From assembly GCA_022497155.1 (NCBI GenBank), contig MU385792.1, positions 62,001-126,000 on the forward strand: a DNA stretch of 64,000 nt, given 5' to 3'. Under the pieces are notes generated by a model. It was not told the origin of the DNA. It saw nothing but the letters and a program-made list of their open reading frames with translations, and searched no databases. Made by a program: the position numbers and the translations under genes. Below are positions 34,192-43,759 of the stretch, one piece after another (positions within the stretch are counted from its first letter, which is position 1; each line of letters begins with the position of its first letter). The DNA is from Whalleya microplaca. Its lineage: Eukaryota; Ascomycota; Sordariomycetes; Xylariales; Xylariaceae.

Positions 34192-34818
34192 TTAAGAGAC
34201 GGTGACTCGCTTGGTCTCAGCCTTCTTGGCCTTCGGCACGGTGACATTCAGGATTCCATTCTCCATCGAAGCCTTCACACCCTCAGTGTCAATGCGAGTG
34301 GGGAAGTTGAAGCTGCGGGAGAACTCGCCGACGCTGCGCTCCGAAACCCAGTACTTGGTCTTGGAAGCAGCAGCCTGCTTGTTCTTGTCCTCTGATTTGG
34401 TGACTTCCTTCGACTTGGCCCCCTCAGGTGCATCCTCAACGGTAGCGTGGTGCTTGTTCTCGCCGCCCTCGGTGATGGCGCCGCCAGTTTGAGCACCCTC
34501 TAGTGATGGGGGAGCGCCGGACTGGTAGGAGCGTTCGACCTTGCCGCGGATGGATATGGTTTGGTCGTCGGAGAACTCAATGTGGACATTCTCCTTGGGC
34601 ACACCGGGAAGCTCGCCGTTCAAGTGGTAGGCTGCCTCGTCTTCGTGAAGATCGAACTTTGGTGTGATGAAGGGCTGGAGGTGACGGCCCTGCCGTGATA
34701 CCTGGCCCTCGCCGGTTTGCGAAGCGTACTTGTCGAAGTCATCGATAAGTCGGAACAGGCCCCCAAAGTTGGGCGAGTACTCAGGGGTGTTGTAGAATCG
34801 AGGTCCGAACAGAGACAT
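34192..34818 (-). CDS. hsp30: Small heat-shock protein (Hsp20/alpha-crystallin), HSP30-like
   Basis: A single exon of 208 residues, starting MSLFGPRFYNTPEY as in fungal HSP30 proteins. An upstream in-frame ATG at 34914 would add 32 unconserved residues. The alpha-crystallin domain (about 50-200) starts PKFDLHEDEAAYHLNGELPG and ENVHIEFSDDQTISIRGKVE. It is split by the charged, low-complexity insertion (about 105-155) usual in fungal HSP30, and resumes at YWVSERSVGEFSRSFNFP and ASMENGILNVTVPK, followed by a short basic tail. It acts as an ATP-independent chaperone holding unfolded proteins under heat or other stress. Upstream heat-shock elements and a TATA box (listed) fit stress induction. Confidence 0.93.
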   Translation of the reverse strand: MSLFGPRFYNTPEYSPNFGGLFRLIDDFDKYASQTGEGQVSRQGRHLQPFITPKFDLHEDEAAYHLNGELPGVPKENVHIEFSDDQTISIRGKVERSYQSGAPPSLEGAQTGGAITEGGENKHHATVEDAPEGAKSKEVTKSEDKNKQAAASKTKYWVSERSVGEFSRSFNFPTRIDTEGVKASMENGILNVTVPKAKKAETKRVTVS

Positions 34819-36663
34819 TTTGCGTGTTGTGTGTGGATTTATAAAGATTCTAGAAATTGGTTGCTTGTTGATGTTTCGCGGTAGTTTAGATGTTATGTGT
34901 CTTGAAGATCGCATAAGGTCGCTTTGTTTGGCTTGATGTGTTCTGGTCTGGTGAGATCAGGAGCAAGACTCAGGCGAGGCCGAGGCATCCTTATATATGC
35001 GTGAGCCCGTATCTGGCAAGTTCGCGAGCTTTCGAAGATTGGCTGGGATACTCCGCATCTTGTGATCCCAGAACTATCAACCAACACCTAGAATCGCACT
35101 GAATTTTCTATAGGCATCGAAGTGACAGCTTTTAGCAATCGTTTGTTAGTCGGGAATAGGGGCGACCACCCGGAGCAAAGTGCCCGGCCCCACTAGAACT
35201 TTCTAGGAATTTCTTGGTCCGCGTTGTGTCTCCAGCTCCCCGGATTCCCGTTGGTTCAGTGCCAAATCCATGATGCAACAATCTCATGATCTGAAGCAGC
35301 TTCGTTCTGTGCCGTACGAGCAAGACCTAGAGCAAATGCAACTAGGAACAGTCTCGCATCTTCGTGGACAACTCATTGTCGGAATGCTTGATGTACTGTG
35401 TAGAGAAATCTGGGCGCTTCTATAGTGGTCTGTGCACTGCAGCTAAGATAGAGAAAACAGTATCTCTAATTGCATGTAGCCTTTTAGTGAAACTATCGGA
35501 TAGATTGATATGTATATCCAGACCAAGCCTTCTCTCATCACACAACTCATTTAATTGGATGTGCAGACACAGTATATGCACATACCTGATATACAACAAA
35601 AATGCATCTAGGAGATCATAGCCATCATCATACACTACCCAATGTTCTTAAGGCTCATCAGTAATCACATTACGAAGCAAGTGCAGCATGCACGTATGAT
35701 CAACTTGTGACTTAGCGTAGACCTACTTGTAAACGTCATGCCATCATCTACACTCTTTGGTGCAGTACGGTAAGTATCTTATTACTGTACTGAGTACCAA
35801 GCTAATTCCGCAATCCGTCGGAGTACACCAGGTGACTAGATCACGTCAAATAGGGAATATTATATTAAGTGATATGGCATTCTATACTTCAACATGCCAC
35901 ATGAGTCTAAGCTGCGGCAGTCATAGACATGGACGACGCGGCTAGAAGTTCTAGAAGGTTATCCAAACTCAATTGAATATTAGCTCATAGTCGTTGACCA
36001 TGGCGCAAATCGATCAATCCTTTTCATATGCATTCTACTTATTGCAGTACCAATCATGGGTCGGGATGCGAGTCTCTTCCCCTTCGAGATACTCAAAAAG
36101 GCCAGGGTCGATCATACCAGCAGCCTCTATCTGCGGAATCGGCGCGGACATAGCGCGGTGGTTGACCTTATTTATACGCCCACGGTAGACGGTGAGAATA
36201 GAAAGGATGTTAGATCTAGAGATCATGATGCGTTTTTTGCGGCCCGAAAATCAGGAGAAGATAGTGTTTATGATTTTCCTAGGCTTAGGAGGTAGAGTAC
36301 GGTGGAAATGAGATGACAAGGCAAAGGTGTACTGTAACAAGAGGTCCTATCGTGTGCATAGGCGGTGATGGCTGACGTTGCACCCATTCAATAACGTACA
36401 GGGGCAACTATGCGCTATTTGAAAACATCAGACAGTATACAATTAGCGAATGGTTACCTGGATATATTCATCTATGATGTGTGGCATTATCCGCGTGGTA
36501 CACGTTGGACAAGATAGGACAAGATCCTATCATATTCTGTTACGCACAGAATCTTATGCCAAGGTCTGTTACTTTCCAATACTCAACCTGATCTCCACTT
36601 CTTACCCTCCAAGGCTCATTTGGTACCGCTTCCGACCTATATCATGAGATACGTCTTTGAAGG
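34819..36663. other. Intergenic region upstream of hsp30 and downstream of the P450
   Basis: It holds the hsp30 promoter. At 36035-36226 (minus) a 63-residue frame with PQIEAAGMIDPGLFEYLEGE looks coding in composition, but it is not recognised and has no supported extension. Confidence 0.35.
34991..35214 (-). promoter_or_regulatory. Heat-shock elements and TATA box of hsp30
   Basis: On the minus strand a TATA box ATATATAA lies at 34991-34998, about 175 bases before the ATG. Just upstream, 35021-35038 reads TTCgcGAGctTTCgaAGA, and 35195-35214 reads GAActTTCtaGGAatTTC; both are nTTCnnGAAn arrays with one or two mismatches. A further TTCtaGAA lies in the leader at 34848-34855. This is the expected HSF-binding layout. 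Confidence 0.65.
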
Positions 36664-38248
36664 TTAGGCAGTCTGTGCAGGAAATAAAGCGACTTTAGCT
36701 CCATGTAAGTTCTGGAAGGTAGCCCTCGTCTCCTCCGTCCAGGGTCTGTCATCGCGACTCTCTAGCCTTTCGAATTCCCTCAGAATCTTTACCATAGTGT
36801 ATGCAACCTCCGCAAACACAAGACGGAAGCCCGGACAGATTCGTGGGCCACCTCCAAAAGGGGTATATTCCCATGTGGGCCTTAAGTTATCCCACCGCTC
36901 CGGCCGGAACTGATCCGCGTCGTTACCCCAGAAGTCTTTGTCTCTAAGTATACACCGGAAGTTCATTTCCACAATATCTCCTTTTCGGAGATAAAGGGGT
37001 GCTGTTCCATCTTTACCTCCGCCACTTGGTAGAACGACTTCCTTGATGCATTGACGAGAGATCAATGTTGAAATAGGTGTAACACGATGCGTCTCACGGA
37101 TCACATTTTTGAGATATTGGTATGTCTTCAATAGATCATAAGTGATAGGCAGATTCTTGGTAGGCAATATTTCCGTCCTGAGCTTGGCCCAGGCAGTTGG
37201 ACACCGGGACAGATGGAAAAAGGCGTTGCTGAGAGTGATTGCGGCTCCATCATGGGCGGGAGTGAAGACGTTCTGCATCTGGAAGCGGAGGGTGAGCCGA
37301 TCTTGAGTTGCCTTGGCCATCTCATCGACAAGGTGGAGGCGGTCGTAACCGTCTCCAATTCCGATGGACTCGCCCTTTTCCCGGCGAGCCAACGCCTTGT
37401 CGACGCGCTTATCGAGAAAGTCATTGGCGATGTCGCAATCGCTCCACCACTTTGGGTCGCGATGCATAAAGCGCAATTTGGGCCCCAGCATAAGGCGCAC
37501 GGCTGTTCCCCGTTGAGCATAGAAGTATGCGTCCAGGAACTCTTTGTTCGAGTCCGGGGACCGCAGAGCATCCAAAGATTCGCCGAATATAAACTCACTC
37601 GCTGTATCTAGGCTCTATCAACACAGTTAATAGAACATCAGAATACCCGGAGGGAGCTGCTCTTACCAAGCGTCGAAAAAGTGGCATCAAGTCTACCGTC
37701 GATGCATCACGCGGTATCAGCTCCATAAGTCTTGAAACATGCGTTCCAAGGTTTCGATTGTCGAGATTGCCTATATGGACGACGTCGAACGAAGGCTTGA
37801 TAAGCTTTCGACGAGCAGCCCATTTCTCGCCCTCGACCACGGTGATACCATCACCCCAAAGATACTCGGCGCCTGAACGAATCTTCTCCACACCGAAATG
37901 GTCGAAGAACGTCGCGTGAGTATACTTGGTAAGTTCGGGATTCATGGTCTTAATGATACGATTACCCAACCGATTGGCTTGATATGTCTTGCCGTGTTTT
38001 TCGAAGAGCTGCCAGTTCAGGTCAAGGAAGTTCCGTTCCTGGAATGCCTTCTTGTACAACAAGAATAGATCAAGGCCAAATATTGGATCTTTGTGAGGAT
38101 AACTTGGCGGATCCTGGCAGCCATTCTTGCTCATCACAGATTTGTAGTGGAGCCATGAGATGAGTTTGCGATATAAGACTCCGAATACCCACAAAGCGAA
38201 GAGGGTACGGACGACGAGTGTCAATAAAGAGAGGTGGGAAAGATCCAT
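36664..38248 (-). CDS. Cytochrome P450 monooxygenase
   Basis: Two exons, 37667-38248 and 36664-37614, give 510 residues. The 52-nt intron (GTAAGA...GATAG, phase 0) joins LMPLFRRL to SLDTASEFIFGESLDAL, a conserved helix region. An N-terminal membrane anchor is at about 8-28. The K-helix ExxR is E368-R371 (RETHR); the PERF-like motif FRPERW follows; the haem loop FGGGPRICPG has the axial Cys454. The I-helix reads AHDGAAITLS rather than the common AGxDTT, as in some fungal CYP52-related clans. CYP52-like enzymes hydroxylate alkanes or fatty acids, but a role in secondary metabolism is equally possible given the nearby methyltransferase and UstYa-like gene. The N-terminal half (WLHYKSVMSKNGCQDPPSYP) is also CYP52-like. 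Confidence 0.9.
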
Positions 38249-38702
38249 GGTGTACTACACAAAGAATATATTGAGGATATTTATTGGTGTGTATAGTAGA
38301 GAGAAAGTATAGGGTCTATGGCCGTTGGATGCTACATCTAGTCTCAGCTAGGTCAGGATCAAGATAGGAGGTAGAGGTGTGCAACTTATTATCAGACAGA
38401 GAAGGAGAACGGAAATTTAAGGCAGATCTCATGTAGGACAAGGTGCGCCTGGTGCGGGGCAGGTCCTAGCCAACCTCCTATGAATCACTTCGCTTATTAC
38501 CTTGTCCATCAGAATTGGGGGCCTCAGTTGGCTGTGACGCGTATTCCTTTAATATATCTTTCATATTCCTCTCATATTTCTTCGTGATTATCTGAAGCTA
38601 CCTTTACCTTGGTACCTACACCTGTTTGTCCCCTCTACCAGCTACTTGACACGAAGCCCATTCAATAAAGCCTATCCGGCGAAAGAACAAATGGACTTGT
38701 CC
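38249..38702. other. Intergenic region upstream of the P450
   Basis: Promoter of the P450 and 3' region of the small secreted-protein gene. Nothing else recognised. Confidence 0.4.
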
Positions 38703-38994
38703 CTAAATGAGACACCGCGGCTTGACCTCGTCTCGCGAGTTAAGAGTGCCGTGCGCCTTAGGCGCTATATAAATAATTTGTTGGCATCACATAATAATTG
38801 GGACAAATGTGGAAGACACTCACCTCCAGGTACGCATAATTCGCCAGAATCAATTAACGTCGTCGTGTCTTCATCTATCTTAGAATTAGCAATCGAACCG
38901 CCTCTACCTCCTTGACCTTACCGGGAACCGGCACGGCTAGTCCCATTTCTGAGAAGACCAGAACGAGCCAACTTAAGAATGGGATGTAACGCAT
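38703..38994 (-). CDS. Predicted small secreted protein, 61 residues, three exons
   Basis: Exons 38922-38994, 38824-38874 and 38703-38764 join in phase. Introns are 47 nt (GTAAGG...GATAG, branch GCTAAT) and 59 nt (GTGAGT...TATAG). The first 20 residues (MRYIPFLSWLVLVFSEMGLA) look like a signal peptide with cleavage after GLA. The mature part is about 41 residues, acidic then basic, with two cysteines (GELCVPG and PRCLI at the C-terminus). No dibasic Kex2 site and no internal repeat are present, so it is not a standard dikaritin RiPP precursor. It could be an effector-like peptide or a non-repetitive precursor for the UstYa-like enzyme encoded head-to-head 670 bp away. No homolog is known to me. 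The model rests on splice consensus and frame only. Confidence 0.55.
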
Positions 38995-39664
38995 GGTGGA
39001 CTTGTCAAGTGAACAGTAAAACTGACAGATGGAGTTGATTTCTAGCAAGTGCGTTTCAAATAGGCGAGGGGGATATCTGGTAAGAAGGCAGCTGGAAGTT
39101 TCTGGGGACAGGACATGCTCATGGGACACGCGTTGGCTGTTGTATTTATGTCCCAAGTTTTGTTGGTTAGCAGCCACATATTCGGGGGCTCTCAATGAAC
39201 GTGACCCCCAAGTCCTAAACCCTACTCTCATAACAATTTAAATCCGGATTGAACTAACTGGTCAGTGTATTGTTCCTGTACTGATGTAATATATTCTGCC
39301 TTGTAATCCTTCGCCCGGGTAGCAATATCCAGGGAGGGCCCCGGTATCCAATGTAGCGACATCTGCTAGATACACTGGCGTTCAGATACCATAAGAAAAA
39401 GTGACAGCCTGAAACCAGTAATATCATCCCGAGGATGATCCTTTAGTATGTGGTCCTACCATACGTGCATACGTGGCGAGTATTTTTCAAGCACAGCATG
39501 ATACCATTCCCTTTGAACGTATACCCGCTGGTCGTTCCACCCTTTTACAGTTAGCATTCCTATGAGCCTAGTTACTCCTCTTCTATTCTCTAACCTTCAT
39601 CTCCTGGTTATCCCTGTGTTCAAAATATCACCAACTTAAGCAGCTTTGGCTTTGGTTCATCGTC
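38995..39664. other. Shared divergent promoter region
   Basis: 670 bp between the start codons of the small secreted-protein gene (-) and the UstYa-like gene (+). No other gene is seen. Divergent placement would allow co-regulation. Confidence 0.45.
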
Positions 39665-40717
39665 ATGTCTGAAGAAAAAGAAAATCTCCTACCTAGTGAG
39701 GCCCATAACTCCCCTGACAATACAACTCCGGACCAGTACCCATTCCGCGAAAGACTACGGCGCTTTTTCAAAAATGGAAGCCAGTATTGGAGTCTTCGTC
39801 TTAGGAGACTCATGCCCCTCTTGTTCTCCATATATTTTGCTCTCTTGCACTTATTGTCCTTCCTGCTATCCATATCCTTAGTGATGAAGACTATTCAGCT
39901 CCCTGACAGATCAAATATCACAATTCTGGGTTCGTGAAGCAATCCGATTGCCCCATTAAAAAGATATCGACGAATTTCTAATGTCCTGGCAGATTTTGAT
40001 AACCGCTACCATGACTGGATTCCTATATCTTATGAGCTGCGGGCCGAATACGCACTGGAGAATCCGCAGAGCGAATACACTGGAATGCCGAACGACATAA
40101 ATACAAATGCGTGGGACCGGCTCATCACCCGTTCGTTCGCTTCTTCCATAAGAATCTTAGAAATACCGCGCTGACCGAAACTCTGGATAGCAACGTACTT
40201 CTCTGCCGCGTACGAAGATCTTAACAAGACGGGGGAATCGATTGATGATTCTGTCCTCTTGGCTGATGGGGGCTATCTAGCTGGTTTAGGTGTCTATCAT
40301 GATATCCACTGCCTGAGACGCCTACGACTTTTCCTACACAGTAATTATTACTATGATAATCTCACAGAGACCAACATGGAATATCTTCGTGAACACCTTG
40401 GTAAGTTCGAAATTCTTTCAAACTTACACCAAGTGAGCAAGCAGTTGATTCTGATTTTAATTCTTCCTTTAGGACATTGTATCGAGTCCCTCCGCCGCAG
40501 TGTTATGTGCAACGCCGACACCAACATTTTTACCTTTACTTGGGCTGGAGCAGATGAAGTGCGTCCAGGGATATGGCGCCCGAATCCGAAGTCAAACCAA
40601 GAAAAGAGGTGTGTCAAGTGGGATGTACTGGAGGACTGGGTCAATGAAAGACACGTGCCACTTCAGCCAAAACTGTTGAGGCCCAACGGGGAGATGGAGA
40701 GGGTCTTGATGACCTGA
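39665..40717 (+). CDS. UstYa-like (DUF3328) oxidase-family protein
   Basis: Four exons, 39665-39929, 39993-40130, 40191-40400 and 40473-40717, give 285 residues. Introns 1 and 2 both use donor GTTCGT; intron 3 uses GTAAGT. Splicing restores WDRLITPTYF, DLNKTGES and HLGHCIESLRR. A hydrophilic N-terminus is followed by one membrane helix at about 50-74. The two family signature motifs are present: H-x-x-H-C at 171-175 (HDIHC) and H-x-x-H-C at 203-207 (HLGHC), followed by SVMCNAD. UstYa proteins of this kind catalyse oxidative cyclisation or chlorination and related steps in fungal RiPP (ustiloxin-type) and other secondary pathways. The adjacent divergent small secreted-peptide gene and nearby P450 make a biosynthetic role plausible. 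Confidence 0.9.
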
Positions 40718-41829
40718 CTTCAAGAATAGACGACATTTTGTGGTATTGCTAGACGTCCCTATTAAATGAGGATGGCATGGTTTACACGTTGTGTTTAGAT
40801 TCAATTTTAAGTTTATGTATCACATGGTACACGTCGGAATAGGTTATTCGATCACTGATGGTAAGACGCATCCTACTTTGTCATTACTATCCAGCCTCTG
40901 CATTTAGCACGGTACATGGTTATTTGCTATTATAACTGTATCAAGTTCCACAGCCAACTTGCAGGCAATGAAGACATACAGGTTGACATAAGGTGTCTGC
41001 ATAATGGCTCGTATGAAGTTACACAATAGCCTTCGAGCAAATACGGAAATAAGCTATGATAGGAATGCGCGTAGATTACTTGTTTTACAGTACCACCAAC
41101 ACACTCGTAACTAATCCAATTAAGTCTTTCTGTTGGTTAATACATGGGATTCATGCATTAGAAGCGGTGAGGAGGGGTGTAACAGGAAAGGCAGGCTTGG
41201 TCGGCAAACAGATTACAGATGGTGCCGTGGGGTGTCCTGCTTTGAGCAACGTAGGGATTCCTTGAATATACTAATCTTAGTACATGGTGTTACGGGATGT
41301 AGTTGCAACAAGAGGCACATTTAACAGACGTAGGATCGATCCTACAACGCATCTGATTCTGTACAATTGATTTGTTCGAGTACGGTGAACCAATAAGGCA
41401 ACGCACCATATGCATATATGCTACACAAAACTGATTTTATTAGGCAAATTAAGGCAACCGCCTCCATTAACAGTAAGTGGCATTTGCAATATTTGGCTGG
41501 CCAATGACCTGGTACATTCTCCTCAAGGCCCAACCCACGACAGCGAGGCTCTCGTGGTACAAATGAGGGGGAAGGCTTTTGTGAGATCCCTTAACGATCC
41601 CACACCCCGGAACTCCGATCGAATTGAGCCCGCTCGCTCTTCTAAAGGATCCGTCTGTTTGTTCTCCCCCATGTAAAATTGACCGACAAGCTTGGCTTTT
41701 ACTCCTTGTTGATATCCAATACGTGATATGGATTAAATCTAAGCCAGATTACTCGACCATTAACTATTATTTACTATTATTTTAAAGAAAAAACCTAAAT
41801 TTCTGGCAGCTTTCGCAGCCTAGTACGCA
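40718..41829. other. Intergenic region
   Basis: No gene recognised; several short frames (41056-41324, 41410-41676) lack motifs. Confidence 0.4.
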
Positions 41830-43126
41830 ATGATGTTGATGCAAACCCAAGGTCCAGGCGCTATGTATGGCGTCACCATAACTCTCACGATCTTGAATTG
41901 CATGGCTGTTCCAATGCGGTTTTATAGGCGTAAGAAGCAAAAGCAGGTTTTGATGCTTGATGACTGGCTCGTTGTCCCGGCTTTGGTAAGCTTCATCTTT
42001 ATGAGTTTGATAGGGAGTTCATCTGATCTGATTTCTCAAAAGGCTCTCAATATTGGCATGGCAGTTGCGGTATGGGTTGGTAAGTTATGGCTAGGCTCCT
42101 GAGGAATTTTTCACTTGAAGGCATGTTCCAATGATGAAAAACAGGTGTTTCGAAACATGCCGTAGGATATCCCACTCCGCCTGTGACCCAAACGCAAAAT
42201 ATCACAATGAGAACACCACTGGACCAGGTGGGCGAAGTAATCAGCATGAACGAGAAGGTAAGTGAAGCCCCTGATATCCATATACCTCGAGTCTGATAAG
42301 GTCATAGATCTTCTTCATCGTTTGTACCATGTTTGCCGCGTCGTTGTCACTATCCAAAGCCAGCATCCTGTGTTTTTACCAACGCATATTCTGCCCTAAG
42401 AGCCCTTGGCGCGATATCACCGTACTCAGCATCGCATTCATGCTTCTGGTGGTGGTCATGTTTGGAATAGGGATCACTTTCGCAACAGTTTTTGCCTGCG
42501 GTACAAACTTCAGTTATTGGTGGTCTTCAGCGGGCGCCGACCTCAAAGCACATTGTATTAACACTCAGATGCTGACATACGCTCAATCTGTATCGGACTT
42601 TATCATTGATACTATTATCATCGCGATGCCTATCCCCCTGGTCTGGCAGTTGCATATGTCACCTCAACGAAAATTAGGTGTTGTCGCTGTCTTCCTTACG
42701 GCTGCAGTGTAGGTCGTGGTTGTTACTGATCCGTCTGTGTTATATCTAACAGAGTGATACAGGGCGGTAGCTGCGTCTCTAATAAAGATGATCTGGTTTT
42801 TGTGGGAGAATCAAACACCATGGGATCCCTCGTATGACCAAGATCGTGAGCTACTTCCCAATACCCCAGCGGAGGTTTAGCTAACGAGGAATCTAGTACT
42901 TTCAAGCACTTTCTTATTCTGGACGATTATGGAGACACACATAGCGCTGATAGCGGCCTGTCTCCCTACGCTACGGCAATACTTCAGTGGCTACCACTCT
43001 GTCGACTCAGTCTTGCGCAGTCTTCGTACTACAATAAGCCTGAGCTCATTAAAAACTACTAAATCGAGGGATAACGAGAAGGAAAGGAAAGCCCGAGATG
43101 GAACCTCACTAGAAGAGGCTGTATGA
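41830..43126 (+). CDS. Pth11/rhodopsin-like seven-helix membrane protein (PF20684)
   Basis: Six exons: 41830-41985, 42043-42079, 42145-42257, 42308-42708, 42763-42845 and 42897-43126, giving 339 residues. All five introns have consensus donors (GTAAGC, GTAAGT, GTAAGT, GTAGGT, GTGAGC) and keep frame. Family features: LDDWLVVPAL after helix 1, an extracellular VSKHAVGYPTPP loop, SKASILCFYQRIF, a long fifth-helix region, NTQMLTYAQSVSDFIIDTIIIAMPIPLVWQLHM, and METHIALIAACLPTLR in helix 7. The C-terminal tail is short and charged. Members include Pth11-like receptors and many proteins of unknown ligand; signalling at the plasma membrane is expected. It lies 1.1 kb downstream of the UstYa-like gene on the same strand. 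Confidence 0.88.
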
Positions 43127-43349
43127 CTTTGAAGATCTTTTGAAGATGAGACGTATAAGCATTCGGTCATGCCGGCCATACACCATCACTATTAGCTGTG
43201 CTCTACTTTGTAGGGTTCTTATAACATCGGAACCGTCCCTCATTCAAATATCCCATCCGCTGATACTCTTCAATTTCTTGGTGGTTCATAGTTTTCATAT
43301 TCTTAACTACGTAAAACATATGTCACGATAATAGGGGTATTAAAGATCT

Positions 43350-43393
43350 CTTAAAAGATATCTTTTAAGTAACTAGAAGATCCTTCGGATCTT
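43350..43393. repeat. Two adjacent short palindromes
   Basis: 43350-43369 is a perfect 20-bp palindrome (CTTAAAAGATATCTTTTAAG). 43377-43393 is a 7-bp stem AAGATCC/GGATCTT with a TTC loop. They lie about 220 bp after the receptor gene stop. Confidence 0.85.
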
Positions 43394-43702
43394 AGACCTT
43401 TACCCAATTTTACTAGAGTGATCACGGCAGCACCCAAATGATCATTGCACACACTGTAACTATGATAACATATTTAAGCACGGGGACCTCAACGTGCGAC
43501 AGGGATAACAAAAGCGACTTACATCGTAGATTGGACTCGTTTAGAAAAGCTCTTACTTGGACATTCATGGCTATGGATCAATACCAAAACGATCCAGTTC
43601 GTTGCCGAATGGCCACAGCACCGTATCTTAAACCTCTCGGCTGAACCACTTGTGCCTCGGAAACTATTGTGTAGCTAATACTTTAAATTGTACATGGGTA
43701 TC

Positions 43703-43759
43703 TGCGTTGGCTATTTCTCCTCCTCAGGCCCTAAAGGAGGAGGCAAAATAGCCAACGCA
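43703..43759. repeat. GTTGGCTA hairpin, second copy
   Basis: The left arm TGCGTTGGCTATTT-CTCCTCCT pairs with the right arm AGGAGGAGGCAAAATAGCC then AACGCA, apart from a few unpaired bases. It shares outer GTTGGCTA/TAGCCAAC and CTCCTC with the hairpin at 3346-3414, 40 kb away. Confidence 0.8.

Noticed and set aside
34819..34914. Upstream in-frame ATG for hsp30 adding 32 residues
   Set aside because: The extra residues are basic and unlike HSP30 N-termini; MSLFGPRF at 34818 matches the family start.
38703..38994. CaaX-type pheromone precursor or classic dikaritin precursor
   Set aside because: The C-terminus is ...RCLI, with Cys third from the end and so one residue too few for CaaX, and there are no Kex2 sites or repeated cores.
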